Assembly (NCBI GenBank): GCA_034440635.1
Contig: JAOTON010001685.1
Location: 4,433,001-4,497,000, forward strand
Length of the DNA stretch: 64,000 bases
Reading direction: 5' to 3'
From: Lepas anatifera
Taxonomy: Eukaryota > Arthropoda > Thecostraca > Lepadidae
Under the pieces are notes generated by a model. The model was not told the origin of the DNA. It did not search any database and saw only the letters and a program-made list of their open reading frames with translations. Within the stretch, counting starts at the first letter, position 1. The number at the start of each line of letters is the position of its first letter. Of the stretch, positions 14,253-24,768 are shown one piece after another. Both the position numbers and the translations under genes were made by a program.

Positions 14253-14962
14253 ATGAGTTAGTACCCGATACCGGTGTGGTGACACCTCTCCCGTGGTTCC
14301 CCAGTCCCAGCCTATGAGTTAGTACCCGGTGCTGGTGTGGTGACACATCTCCCATGGTTCCCCAGTCCCAGTCTATGAGTCGGTACCCGGTGTGGTGAGG
14401 CCTCTCCCGTGGTTCCCCAGTCCCAGCCTATGAGTTAGTACCCGGTGTGGTGAGGCCTCTCCCGTGGTTCCCCAGTCCCAGCCTATGAGTTAGTACCCGG
14501 TGTGGTGAGGCCTCTCCCGTGGTTCCCCAGTCCCAGCCTATGAGTTAGTACCCGGTGTGGTGAGGCCTCTCCCGTGGTTCCCCAGTCCCAGCCTATGAGT
14601 TAGTACCCGGTGTGGTGAGGCCTCTCCCGTGGTTTCCCAGTCCCAGCCTATGAGTTAGTACCCGGTGTGGTGAGGCCTCTCCCGTGGTTTCCCAGTCCCA
14701 GCCTATGAGTTAGTACCCGGTGTGGTGAGGCCTCTCCCGTGGTTTCCCAGTCCCAGCCTATGAGTTAGTACCCGGTGTGGTGACACCTCTCCCGTGGTTC
14801 CCCAGTCCCAGCCTATGAGTTAGTACCCGGTGTGGTGAGGCCTCTCCCGTGGTTTCCCAGTCCCAGCCTGTGAGTTAGTACCTGGTGTGGTGAGGCCTCT
14901 CCCGTGGTTTCCCAGTCCCAGCCTATGAGTTAGTACCTGGTGTGGTGACACCTCTTCCCTGG
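14253..14962. repeat. 55 bp minisatellite, about 12-13 units
   Basis: Tandem 55 bp units starting CCTATGAGTTAGTACCCGGT, with copies at 14426, 14481, 14536 and onward in exact register. Earlier units are slightly longer or diverged. Each unit ends CCCCAGTCCCAG, which resembles a 3' splice site. The array abuts a GC-rich candidate exon that begins after GCCGCAG at 14970. Confidence 0.95.
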
Positions 14963-14970
14963 CGCCGCAG

Positions 14971-15145
14971 TTGTGAGCCGGTATGTCGGCTCCGCCGGCC
15001 GTGGCAGACGGCGCCCGGCCACGGACCACCAAGAGGGGCGGCTCAGCCGAGCGCGTGCTGGCCTCCTCGGCCGGTCTGACGGGAGGCGGCGACTCTCCGG
15101 CCCTCTCCAGCAGCAGGGCCCCCTCGGCAGCAACAGGGACAGCGG
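14971..15145 (+). CDS. Possible upstream coding exon of BH3-like gene
   Basis: A GC-rich block follows a plausible acceptor (CGCCGCAG, ending 14970). One frame reads into the segment GPLGSNRDSG and could splice at a weak donor (GG followed by GTACGC, near 15145) into the next exon with matching phase. A competing frame starts with ATG at 14983 and is rich in Ser, Ala and Thr. There is no family match and the donor is poor, so this exon and its frame are uncertain. Confidence 0.3.
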
Positions 15146-15515
15146 GTACGCCAGTACGCCGTACCGGCCGACTGCGCCGGACTCGTACCCTACCCAGCGC
15201 TGTTCCAGGCTGAACGTAGTAGTTGTTTATTCCCCTGCAACATCTCTGCGTTTGTGATTTTCGTACATTTACATGAGAGTTTCTACTGCGGCTGTCATAT
15301 GACCCATTGGGATTGCAAAGGTTGTTGGAAAGTTTCATCGGCATATTTTTGGTCTGTGTTGTGGAAATATAAAGTTATATTTGATGTTATATGTGATAAT
15401 TTTATCATCATGGCTCTACGGCTGGTCTTTCGCTTTAAATCAACATACTACCGCCTCCAAACACTGTTCCGAGAGCATCAGTCTCTCCGGTAACGTCGCC
15501 CCGCCCCTCCGTCAG

Positions 15516-15883
15516 GTACGTACCCTCGCCTGCGGGCGCCGTCCGGTTTGACTGGGACTGTGGGGACGAGTGCGAGCCGGCGACGCCGGCGGCGGCGCGG
15601 CGCCGGGCCGCGACCCGTCCCATCGCCATCCCGGGCGGCGGCCTGCAGACGCCGGACGACAGTCAGCTGCTGCGCCGCAGACGTCGCCAGTGGCGCACCC
15701 TGTCGGCCCACTCCTCCGACGGAGACTGGGAGGCCAGCGGCGACGGCCCCGCCGCCGGCGACGAGCCGGATCACCAGCGCAGAGAGCGCCCGCAGCAGCT
15801 GGGACTGACGCCTACCGAGGACTTGTTACCGCAGCCGCCCTGGGGCGTGTCCGCCCGGGCCCTGCGTCCGGACTCTCCCGACG
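15516..15883 (+). CDS. BH3-like protein gene, Arg/Pro-rich coding exon
   Basis: The exon begins after CCTCCGTCAG (acceptor ending 15515) and ends before GGTAAGAG (GT at 15884). The frame enters at TAC 15517, is open throughout, and leaves one base (G) to carry over. The peptide starts YVPSPAGAVRFDWDCGDE and continues with an Arg-rich stretch (QLLRRRRRQWRTLSAHSSD), acidic patches and prolines, so it looks intrinsically disordered. RTLS resembles a basophilic kinase site, and LQT loosely recalls the dynein light chain motif of BIM and BMF; both are weak. The strong third-position GC and the phase fit with the next exon support real coding. The start codon of the gene is not located. Confidence 0.55.
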
Positions 15884-16108
15884 GTAAGAGAGCTCCATGA
15901 TACGCTGTATTGTGCGGTAAGGGGTCGGCTAGGCATGTGTGTGAACGATCCAATCATTTCAAGTCCAGATTGTTGAATTTGTATGTAACCCGTCAGTTAC
16001 ATGCATTTTAAAAAAGAACATTCACTTGATTCCATATCCAGAGTCGGAACTAAGCGATGCAGGTGAAGCGTGATCAACGTTACCTTCTTCGGTCAATGTC
16101 TCGGGCAG

Positions 16109-16236
16109 TGCGGGGAGCGCCGTCGCGGCGGCAGGTGGCGCCGCGTCGCGGCACCCTCTCCGCCACCGCTAGCGTGGAGCAGGACGTCGGCCAGGAGCTG
16201 CGCGAGATCGCCGACTCCCTGCCGCTCTCGCGATCG
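16109..16236 (+). CDS. BH3-like protein gene, BH3-motif exon
   Basis: The acceptor is TCTCGGGCAG (ending 16108) and the donor is CGATCG followed by GTGAGT (GT at 16237). Joined to the previous exon, the split codon is G+TG (Val), and the exon ends in phase 0. It encodes VRGAPSRRQVAPRRGTLSAT, then VEQDVGQELREIADSLPLSR. The core V-G-Q-E-L-R-E-I-A-D-S-L fits the BH3 pattern: hydrophobic h1, invariant Leu (h2), Ile (h3), a small residue, invariant Asp and a final hydrophobic. This is the pattern of BIM, BAD, PUMA and BMF. By family knowledge, such helices bind the groove of BCL-2-like proteins and trigger mitochondrial apoptosis. No BH1, BH2 or BH4 regions are visible, so it would be BH3-only. 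The family call is inference from motif and architecture. Confidence 0.6.
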
Positions 16237-16502
16237 GTGAGTGTCCACACTGCCGCTCTCGCGATCGGTGAGTGTCCACACTGCCGCTCTCGCGATCGGT
16301 GTCCACACTGCCGGTCTCGCGATCGGTGAGTGTCCACACTGCCGGTCTCGCGATCGGTGAGTGTCCACACTGCCGGTCTCGCGATCGGTGAGTGTCCACA
16401 CTGCCGGTCTCGCGATCGGTGAGTGTCCACACTGCCGGTCTCGCGATCGGTGAGTGTCCACACTGCCGGTCTAGCGATCGATGAGTGTCCACACTGCCGG
16501 TC
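16219..16502 (+). repeat. 31 bp minisatellite amplifying a 5' splice site
   Basis: About nine tandem 31 bp units of CACTGCCGGTCTCGCGATCG plus GTGAGTGTCCA. The first unit straddles the exon/intron border of the BH3 exon, so each unit copies the last 18 exonic bases and the first 13 intronic bases. Seven units keep CGATCGGTGAGT, one has lost GAGT, and the last is mutated to CGATCGATGAGT. Only use of the first donor keeps the frame with the next exon. Confidence 0.92.
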
Positions 16503-17373
16503 TTCTGGTTGTTGGATGCACATACTGTCAGTCCTGTGGTTGTTAAGTGTCCGCTCTGCCGGTGTTGTGTTGATTTTGGAGTGTCTACCTTGTTTTTTAT
16601 GTTTTATTTCCACACTGCCGCAGGGGGAAATAAAAAAGTTGATTTGCGCCAAGAAACTATGGCGTAAAATTTGAGAGCTCTGGTCATATGCGTAAGTTTT
16701 CCATCCCAGAACACAACGTAAAGATGCGTACAGAGCAGAGCGGCGGCATGGCATTAAAAACATTCAGAGCGAACCACTCGAAGTCCTCTACGTTTCCCCA
16801 AGACTCTTGGGTATAAAGTAAGCAAAAATCCGTAAAGTAAGATGGGACTACCTGAAATCGTGGGTAACTTTCAACAGTGTTAAGGATTGATACAAATGTT
16901 ATTTGATTCGGGAATGCTTCCGTGGAAAGTGTTACAGAACTGTGAAGGAAAAATAAATTATAAGCAAAGTGTAGTTACTTGAGATTTACGAAAATGCGTA
17001 AGAATTCCACATGTTTCTTATGCTGCGTAAATTTTCTAGTATGGCGCACGGCGGAAAATCGATAATTGCCTGAAAGCCCTCTGCGTAAGAATTCGTGCCT
17101 TACCCAAGTATTATTTTCCCCTGCACTGCCGGTCTTGTTGAGTGCTTAAATGCCACTTTTTTACTTATCAGTACTGCCTCCCTCGCGGTTGATCAGGGTC
17201 GTCCACACTGTCCGTGTGTGTGCGAAGGGTGCTTATTTTCGCTCTCGGTGTCAGTCTCCATAGTGCCGACGCTACTGCTGAAGCGGCACATTTTAGAAAC
17301 ATAACGGGCAGTGTAGGTATTAGTAGCCCAAAGCGTTGTTACGTGCCAATCAGACTATGATGATCTATCGCAG

Positions 17374-17490
17374 GCCCCCGGCGACCTTCAGCCCAGGCGC
17401 GACATCTGGACCATGCTACAGCGAACTCTCAGTTTCCGCTTGGGCCGCGAGGTGCCAGCACCTCAGCATCGCCGCCCCGAAAACCGTTGA
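17374..17490 (+). CDS. BH3-like protein gene, terminal coding exon
   Basis: The acceptor is CTATCGCAG (ending 17373), the frame is phase 0, and the stop is TGA at 17488-17490. It encodes APGDLQPRRDIWTMLQRTLS, then FRLGREVPAPQHRRPENR. The segment DIWTMLQRTLSFRLG is a short hydrophobic, Trp-containing helix about 15-20 residues after the BH3 motif. This matches the C-terminal hydrophobic segment that follows the BH3 domain in BMF, BIM and PUMA and helps membrane targeting (family knowledge). The phase match with the previous exon and the natural stop argue for real coding. A likely poly(A) signal, AATAAA, is at 18618-18623. Confidence 0.55.
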   Translation, partial: APGDLQPRRDIWTMLQRTLSFRLGREVPAPQHRRPENR

Positions 17491-18640
17491 ATTCGGAAGC
17501 AGAGCTTCTTCCGCGTCCCCGGGTGAATTATGCTCATATTCTCATGTAAAGATGATTATTTCTACACTACCGGATCCACGCACAAGTTGCCAGGAGACGG
17601 GCGTCGGGCCTGTGAATAGGCTGTGACCGCGTTCTGGAAACAGAACGCCCGTCTGGACCGAACCGTGCGGTATCTGGACATTTGCATAACCGTCGTTTGA
17701 CTGGAAGGGTAATTATGCGATGTACATTGTGTTCAGAGTAGTTAAGTATTTTGCAAGCGTTGTTGTTCACCTATTGTTCGCAAGCGGAAAGCGCCCCGTT
17801 TTTGACTATTGATGGGTACAGTGGTGCTCAGTTCCTAGTTCTCGACGATGAAAGTTGATATTCACACTTAACGTTGTTAAAGCTAATTCAAATTCTCGAC
17901 ACTCTTCCGTATTTCTGGTCGTTTTCAATCCACAAAAGTATGCTTGGCCTTCTTCGGGAGACTTTGTCATCACCTTTCAGGCAGAGGAGGTTGCGCTATT
18001 TTAACTCATTACCATGCATGTTGATGCTTTCGGCTTAAATGGTTCGTTCACAAATTGCGTTGCCACGTTCAGATTCCATTTTCATTCCATCGTATGTTAC
18101 ACGTGCTGAGCGACATGACCCTATGGTCCGCTAAGTGACCAATGCTCTGCCGTGTTGTGCACTGTGGTGGGACATCAGTTGCAATGTTACCTTCATCGCG
18201 GATAGAGTCGACATCTCAGCTGCACCGTCTCAGTTCTGGTCTTCTCGTGGTCCTCTTGTCTATCTTTATCTTTGTATCTTTACTTGCTGTCCCGTATTAA
18301 CCGATTTTGTCAGTGACTGGTGTTTGCCTATCTGCCGTTGCAGCATGCCATCAGATTTCATCACAGCTATCCTGTAAACCAATAATCTAAGGAGTCTTCC
18401 GGGCCCTCCTGTGAAAACCAGTCTTTCGAATGATCTCGTGCGTGGGAGTGATTGTGTGCCGTTGACCCGGCGGCATTGTGCCAAATTTGGCTGTGTAGTT
18501 AGCAGCGGCTGCTAACATTGTTGGGACGTACTCTGTGACAGTGAGTCGCTCTTCGCCAGTCGGCATCGATGTTTGGAGCAGCTCGCTCGTTGTAAATGTC
18601 CACTGTGCGGTTCATTGAATAAATCAAAGCATAGAGACGG
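17491..18640 (+). other. Probable 3' UTR of BH3-like gene
   Basis: Non-coding sequence from the TGA at 17488-17490 to an AATAAA at 18618-18623. No protein frame or RNA gene was recognised. The extent is inferred only from the poly(A) signal and the lack of any other feature. Confidence 0.3.
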
Positions 18641-19420
18641 TTGTTTCCAGATGTACTCGCATTAAAAAAACAAGCCGATATTTTCGTGTGATGATGGGAA
18701 GTTTCAAGCCTCCTGGTTGCGTTGGTTCATGAGAATTAATCGATAGCGCTTCAACGGTAGGTGGGGAGATGCGTATTCACTCTGGAGGTCGTGTTCGTTC
18801 CCAGCGGTAGGCCACTGCGCCCGTGCCGGTTGTGGCATTCAGGGCTTTATGTGTTTACAAGGGTTTTTACAGCATTTGTCTTCCGTTCTCTGATGTTAAA
18901 TTTTTTAAAACCTTTTAGAAAAGCTGTGTAGGATGGATTTTACCGGCTTAAATCTACTTCTGGGATTTCTTATGCCTTTTTAGGATCTATTGTAATTCCT
19001 TACAACATTTGTTGATGGCACCACCTCTCCAGAAAGTCTTCTGATAGCTGATCATAATCTCATGTGCCAATATAATAAGTTTGTTCTTGTGACTTAGGAG
19101 GTCGGAGCGCTTGGTTACCGATTGGGGGCCAGATGACCTAGTCGCTCCATTGCCAGTCTTCAGATTAGGACAGCATGAATCAACTTGGTTTCAATCCCCA
19201 TGGTGGGAAATCCCCTACTGTGTCCGTCGGGCCCGATGGATAGGATCCTTAAACATCCATGCCAATAATCCCGACAATTGGTCAAGTGCGCCTGGTAGAA
19301 ATGGCTATAAAAAAGCGAAGCATATCCCCTGCCTGGGAAATATCTAGACGTGTAATAATAATAGCAGAATTAAATATAAATGGGGTAGTCGTTACGTGCC
19401 TGAAAATCTTATCGCTCAGA
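18640..19420. other. Intergenic between convergent genes
   Basis: No gene was recognised between the 3' end of the + strand BH3-like gene and the 3' end of the - strand gene. The reverse complement of AATAAA at 19422-19427 is the likely poly(A) signal of the latter. Confidence 0.5.
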
Positions 19421-19649
19421 GTTTATTTTTATTGAGTCGATCTATGGTTTCTATGAAACAGCGAGAAACCCGACTTTGCACGAAAGTAACAAACACGAAC
19501 AATAAATATACCGCAACGAAGCTGTAAAGACAGCAACTGAATCGTTTGGCTTGTCTTAAAGCCCTCTGATATCCACGTCACTGCGGTATGAAACCTGACT
19601 AGAATGCAGACCAGATTGGGGGCCAGTGAAGCGTTCCGGCGGTCCCGCC

Positions 19650-20606
19650 CTACCCGCCGCGGGGCACGAACTCTTCATTCTCCGAGTCTTCGTCGCCCTC
19701 GTCCCCGTCTTCTTCGCCTCCGTCTCCATCCTGCGCCTGACCACCAGAGGAGCTCGACCACCCTCTCTGAGAGCGCGACTGAGCCTGTCCACCGGAGGAA
19801 CTCGACCTCTCAGTCTGAGTTTGCGTCTGTCCTCCAGAGGAGCTTGACCTCCCAGTCTGAGGGTGCGGCGTCTCTTGGGAAGCCGAGCCAGTTCTGCTTG
19901 TCAGCGGTTCGGCCGACAATGGCTCACCGGGCTTCCTGGCCGATGCTGCTGCCGAGTCGGTCCCAGAGGCCTCTTCGTCCGATACATACGGCAGACCCGC
20001 CGCGTCCAGCATCCCCACCTTTGTGCGTTCCGAGATGTTTGGCTTGACGCTGCCTTCCATCTCCCTGAGTGTTTGGGGGTCGCGCATCACGACTGAGTTG
20101 GGCATGCCGGTGGACCTGTGGCGCATGTACCTGTGCTCCTCCTCATCTGCCGGCGCCAGCATCGCTCTCGTCTCCGGCTGCGGCTCCTCCTCTTCAATCA
20201 CCTCCTCCGGCTCCTCCGGCACCAGACTCTTGGCCTGACTGCGGGTTCTAGACTGCAGAACGCTCGACATCTTTTGCACCATGATGGCCAGGCTCTGCGG
20301 CAGAGCGCTGGGCCTGCTGGGTAGCGGCGCGGCGCTCGGCTGCACCACGGTGCTGTAGCGCGAGCTGGGCTTGGGCATCGCCGGCACGCTCTCCGGGACC
20401 ACCTCTTGGAGAGACTTGGATGATGGTGCAGAGGGTGCCACAGGCTCCGGCTCGGTGGCGCCACTGTCGGCGTCACCCTCTTCGACATCCGGGGTCTCAC
20501 CTCCGGGGCTCTCGGGCTCCTTGGGGCGCTCGGCGCTCTTGTCCGGCTTGATGCCGAGGGCGACCAGGAAGTCTTCTGAACTGCCATGCGATCCCAGGTC
20601 CAGCAT
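19650..20606 (-). CDS. Unrecognised acidic protein gene, last exon
   Basis: On the - strand the exon starts after GTTGTGTTGCAG (acceptor CAG at 20609-20607), reads 318 codons in phase 0, and stops at TAG (19652-19650). It begins MLDLGSHGSSEDFLVALGIK. The middle holds Pro/Ser-rich and Glu-rich segments (EEPEEVIEEEEPQPETR), then a more conserved-looking stretch (HRYMRHRSTGMPNSVVMRDP). The end has three repeats of the SSSSGGQ type and an acidic tail (EEDGDEGDEDSENEEFV). It is largely disordered, with no catalytic motif, signal peptide or membrane segment. Clear GC-rich codon bias and the frame fit with upstream exons at 41.6-44.1 kb support it as the 3' end of that gene. I do not recognise the family. 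Confidence 0.65.
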   Translation of the reverse strand: MLDLGSHGSSEDFLVALGIKPDKSAERPKEPESPGGETPDVEEGDADSGATEPEPVAPSAPSSKSLQEVVPESVPAMPKPSSRYSTVVQPSAAPLPSRPSALPQSLAIMVQKMSSVLQSRTRSQAKSLVPEEPEEVIEEEEPQPETRAMLAPADEEEHRYMRHRSTGMPNSVVMRDPQTLREMEGSVKPNISERTKVGMLDAAGLPYVSDEEASGTDSAAASARKPGEPLSAEPLTSRTGSASQETPHPQTGRSSSSGGQTQTQTERSSSSGGQAQSRSQRGWSSSSGGQAQDGDGGEEDGDEGDEDSENEEFVPRGG

Positions 20607-20719
20607 CTGCAACACAACGAACGGAGTCAGGCAGCAAGGCACTCGGAAATTCATCCGCCACATAAAGACAAGTATGCATGGGGCGAAAACCTGGAAAGTG
20701 GTCCGTTTGGGTCTGATTT

Positions 20720-21400
20720 GTGTCATCAGGGGTATCCGGTAAACGAGTAGCTTGCAGTGTGTGTGTCGCAAAAATTTGCAATACTTCAACCAACATTTGG
20801 CGCGGAAACAAAGAGCAGAAGTACAAGATGCGTGATTTGAAACGTATGAACAGAATGTACGGGGTTATAAATAAACAGGTGAATGTACACATTATGCATA
20901 TTCAGTTGCATCTATATTTTTATTTATATATTTGTATATTTATTCATTATTCCATATTTCTGCCAGGCTAACAGCAAACCTGGCAAGGGTCGATTAGTGG
21001 AGGGAAAGACAAATTTCCGTCCATCGGTTGAACTAAGTATAAAAAGAGCAGCAGTGCTCTCTGTGAATCCGGGGCTATACTGCGGGCTACACTTCGATTC
21101 ATCCAATTTTGAGTAATTCGTTCATATTTTCCTTGTAATGCTGATGAAGACCTTTATAAGAAAGGAAACCTACCTATGCCAATCCACCAAAAATCAAGTA
21201 CCTGACTATCAGGTGGTTCAAGAAGCAAGACGCAGCGGTGCATAACTTCCATGGCGTTGATTATAGATCGACGAAACAAAACTATGCAATTTTTTAATAA
21301 TTGCACAGCATAGTGTGTCATTTGACCTTGAACCCTGTGGTGAGGTTTTTGTGGCGGTACCATCAAAAGTTTTTGAGAAATGACAAAAAACTAAAGTTTA
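20720..21400. other. Intronic AT-rich sequence, nothing recognised
   Basis: Lies inside the proposed 21 kb last intron of the - strand gene. Only short frames, no repeat or RNA identified. Confidence 0.4.
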
Positions 21401-21426
21401 AGATCATATTCTCTACCCCGGAGAAG

Positions 21427-21604
21427 GGGGATGGGTGGCTTAGTGGAGAACATCCTTGTCTTCTAAGCCACCGGCCCCGGGTTCAAGTCCCGGCGGAGCC
21501 TGGAAGAAGTTGTCTGATTCCCCAGATCCCTCCCAATAGGGCGAGAGCTGGCGGCGCCGTATGACCTTGGCAGTTGGTGCGTCGTTAAAACCCAGCAATT
21601 AATA
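21427..21604 (+). mobile_element. tRNA-Arg(UCU)-derived SINE, copy 1
   Basis: 178 bp insertion bounded by a 13 bp direct repeat (TACCCCGGAGAAG at 21414-21426 and 21605-21617). The 5' part is tRNA-like, with an A box region GTGGCTTAGTGG, anticodon loop CTTCTAA (UCU) and B box GGGTTCAAGTCC. It is followed by a tRNA-unrelated core (GGGCGAGAGCTGGCGGCGCC, then GCAGTTGGTGCGTCGTTAAA) and an ATT-type tail. Copy 2 is at 33625-33805. Confidence 0.85.
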
Positions 21605-21619
21605 TACCCCGGAGAAGCT

Positions 21620-22500
21620 GTCCCTGTCAATGCTGAATACTCTCGCCCACGCGATTTGATATCCACCATATAGCAAACATTCATAAAAACAATTCAGTGC
21701 GGAATTCACGCCAGACCATCTGCTTGGGATATCGCGGCACATTCTTGAATTTTCCCGAAAATTTCATCTTTTCATTATTGAAGGGGCGTGCACGTGCTCC
21801 TGTAAAGCAGTGCTCTGGTGCTGATTGATTCAGTCCAGTTACTTTCCTGGAGCTAATATGCATACCAAACTTCCGCCCAATCGAGCGAGTAGTAGGGGCA
21901 TTCCAGGACAAAACGACCAAAAATATTTCAATTTGACACCACCATGTCTAGAAAAAATCTGAAACTTTGTCTCCGGGGTAGTTTTGGGCCAGAAACACGC
22001 CTGTGAGAATCTTAGCCCCCTCCGACCAACGGTGACCGAGTTATAGCCCGAGGCATTTCGGGAGGTCACGTTGTAGACTCATCTTTGATGCTTCATAACT
22101 CAAAAACACATCACTTGATTAACAAGTTTTGTATATCATTGAACTCGTCTTGAATTATAGTTTATTTTGAAAAAGAAAATTTCAAAATTTCAAAATTTTT
22201 TACGTTAAATTTGTTTGACCTTTTCTTTTTGACCTATCTTGACCTTTTCGCAGTTGAAATTGGCCTTTTAGACACCTCAAAAATTTTTCGTCATAATATA
22301 TCTTTCGATAGCAAAAATAAAAAAATGCGTTCTGGCTATAAGTTCCAAATATTTAGCACCTAAGGTAGGTATGTAGACGGTTTTTGACCACTGCGCTAAT
22401 ACAGCCTTATGTTTAACGCCGCAAACATAGCGATTGATTTTGTAATCGGTTGCTGGAAATCATACTGCTTTGTCTTTACGAAATTTTCATCGTGCAAGTG
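21620..22500. other. No gene recognised
   Basis: AT-rich sequence. A few TGACCT hexamers occur near 22215-22245. No coding or RNA feature supported. Confidence 0.4.
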
Positions 22501-22520
22501 TCAGAATTTATGACAATTAA

Positions 22521-22690
22521 CTCGCGCCCACTCGAGGGGGTGGGCAACCGGCCTCCTCAGGTCTCTACGGGTAGTAACAAAACACCTTCGCGCAGCGCCA
22601 CCGTACTCCATCTACCTCTAACACAACATTTTGCAGCTTCTGGAAAAATAATTTAGGTCAACTGGGAGGTGGTAGGTACCGTAAATGTTG
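22521..22690 (+). mobile_element. TTAA MITE remnant, left end
   Basis: TTAA at 22517-22520 is followed by CTCGCGCCCACTCGAGGGGG, matching the left inverted repeat of the MITE at 29337. A GC-rich imperfect hairpin follows. No right end was found before the SINE-like repeats, so the copy is truncated; the end given is approximate. Confidence 0.5.
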
Positions 22691-22697
22691 AAGGTCA

Positions 22698-23205
22698 TGG
22701 CAACTGACTGGTGAGGGAGTGACCTGAGGTAGACGGTCTTCGTTATGCCTTGTGGGACTTTCAACTTTGTTTCCTTGATTAACACTTTATCGTGGGAGTT
22801 GCTCGTTTGGGTGGTGGGGTCGGGGTCTCCGTCAAAAGTCCCTTGATGACTCTAGTGAGACACCTACTCCTAAAACCGCCTCCTTGCCGCCCCGGTAGCT
22901 TAGTTGGCAGAGCGTTGGGCTCCGGCCCGCGGCTCAGAAGCATGCAGTGGCAGTGCATGTCCAGGCTTGGGATCGGTTCCCCTGAGATGATCCGGCGCTC
23001 AATAGTCTACCCGACGTACAGGTCGGCTGGCAACTGACTGGTGAGAGGGTGACCTGAACGAGGCGGCCGTCCCCGTGCTTTGTGGGACGTTAAACGTTGG
23101 CTTCTAAAATCAACCCTTCATTGTGGGAGTTGCTCGTTCGGGTGGTGGGGTCGGGGTCTCCGTGACAAGTTCATTGATGACTTAGTGAGACTCCGGCTCC
23201 AACAA
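22698..23205 (+). repeat. SINE-like repeat, truncated plus full copy
   Basis: A tail block (GGGAGTTGCTCG through GTGGGGTCGGGGTCTCCGT) occurs twice, at about 22793-22836 and 23126-23165, and the preceding CAACTGACTGGTGAG block is also duplicated. The second copy starts with a tRNA-like head at about 22890 (A box TAGCTTAGTTGGCAGAGCG, B box-like GGGATCGGTTCC). Two copies of one SINE family, the first 5' truncated, best explain this. Confidence 0.6.
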
Positions 23206-23209
23206 TCGA

Positions 23210-24760
23210 ACTGAGAGCAACTTGGACAAAATTTATAAAAAAACTGAACTGGCAATAACTTGGTCAATATTTATGAAAATAAAAATTGCAGCCATTAAAA
23301 GTGATAAAAAGAGATTCATTGTTTCGAGGGAGACGAGGGCAAATGAACTTATTAATAATGGACCTTTCAGCCTTAAACGAAAATTTACAAAGATGTCGCG
23401 ACTTTATCAATAATTGAAACAAGTATACCTTATCCTATGAGCACCACTAAATCACACAATTACATCGTTCCCGGAGATGGAAAATAGTATCGATGCAAGG
23501 TGACCCAGTGCAGCACAGCATACGTTTGAGAGGATTCATGCAATGTAAACAAACGTGTCTGAAAGGCTTTCATTCCCAAAAAGTAATTTGAATCTGCTCA
23601 TATATTCGAAAAAATGTCCTGAAATTGTAACGCATTCGACTTGGTCACTTGAACAGGTTGCCTCATGATATCTTTACAAGGTGATCATTTCATAGCTGAC
23701 ACGGATCCGAGAATCCCAGATGAATAATGACACAGTGCACTGGGAGTGATGCCGCTAAATAGCCAGTTTTAATCACTACCGAATATGTTACATACAATCG
23801 TTTGGTCGTGTCATCTTTGAGGCTGCTCAAAGATACTTATCTGAAATATCAAACAGTGCGAACGTACGCACGTGACATAGGACCTCAAATGTAACCAATA
23901 CTGCTTGCTCTTAAATCAGCCCGAACATATGTTGTAAATATTATTACAATTGGATTCATAGTTGTTTCATTACAGCGTGGGTGTGCAATCTGATCACCCC
24001 TTTCTCGTGCACCTCTGCAAGAGCGTTGTGACTTAGGGTAAACTTGACCTTCACCTCATAACTCACCAGGACTCCATCCATCCCTGATGTGTTGAGTCAG
24101 TAATGTATTTATCTGGCTATAACATAGTGAAGAGTCCCGTCAATGTAAAATTGTATGTACATATGTTCACCCTTTCGAATATATAGGCTTTTGGTCAGAG
24201 CAGGATGTCCGTGGTATCTGCTATTGGCTTCTGTATTAAGACCATTGCAGCTTCTTGTCAACATAACAGATGCTACAACGAAAATTGAGACAGCTGCTTT
24301 GAATATTTGGATTCTCGATAGGTACTCTGGCGATTCAGAAAAGACCAAACATGTTACTTTTTCGTCCGATATTGTGGAAGCTACTACGGTCAAAAGTTTT
24401 TTGTAATAAAACTTGATTACAAAAAACGGCTCCAAACAGGGATTTTGCGGATTACGTATTTGAAATCTACACATGTTATCAGAAAAACAATTAGGTGACC
24501 TCCTCAATTTCTTAAACATTAGCTGAAGCAGCCTGAGCCAGAAAAGGAACAACAAAGCTAACTAACTAGCCATGTTCCTTTTCCAGCTCGACGGAGAATC
24601 GGGTTTCGAAATACTACCCACCTTTTTGGTCTGCTTTCTCTTTTGTAATACAACATCAACTTAAGGTAGTTATTTTTTCAGTTCTGCGTAGTGGAAAAAT
24701 TGGCACTAGGACAACATGATCTGTAGAAAGCATAACTGCTCCACAAAAGCATATCAAAAG
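23210..24760. other. No gene recognised
   Basis: AT-rich intronic or intergenic DNA. Short open frames (for example 24109-24555 on the - strand) have no recognisable domain, and no splice borders were supported. Confidence 0.4.
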
Positions 24761-24768
24761 CATATCTA

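Noticed and set aside
14820..15344. 174-codon - strand frame over the 55 bp repeats
   Set aside because: Generated by the tandem repeat and GC-rich antisense sequence; no splice or domain support.
16080..16763. 227-codon - strand frame of repeated CGH/SPIARPAVWT type
   Set aside because: A by-product of the 31 bp minisatellite; the opposite strand has the splice-supported exon.
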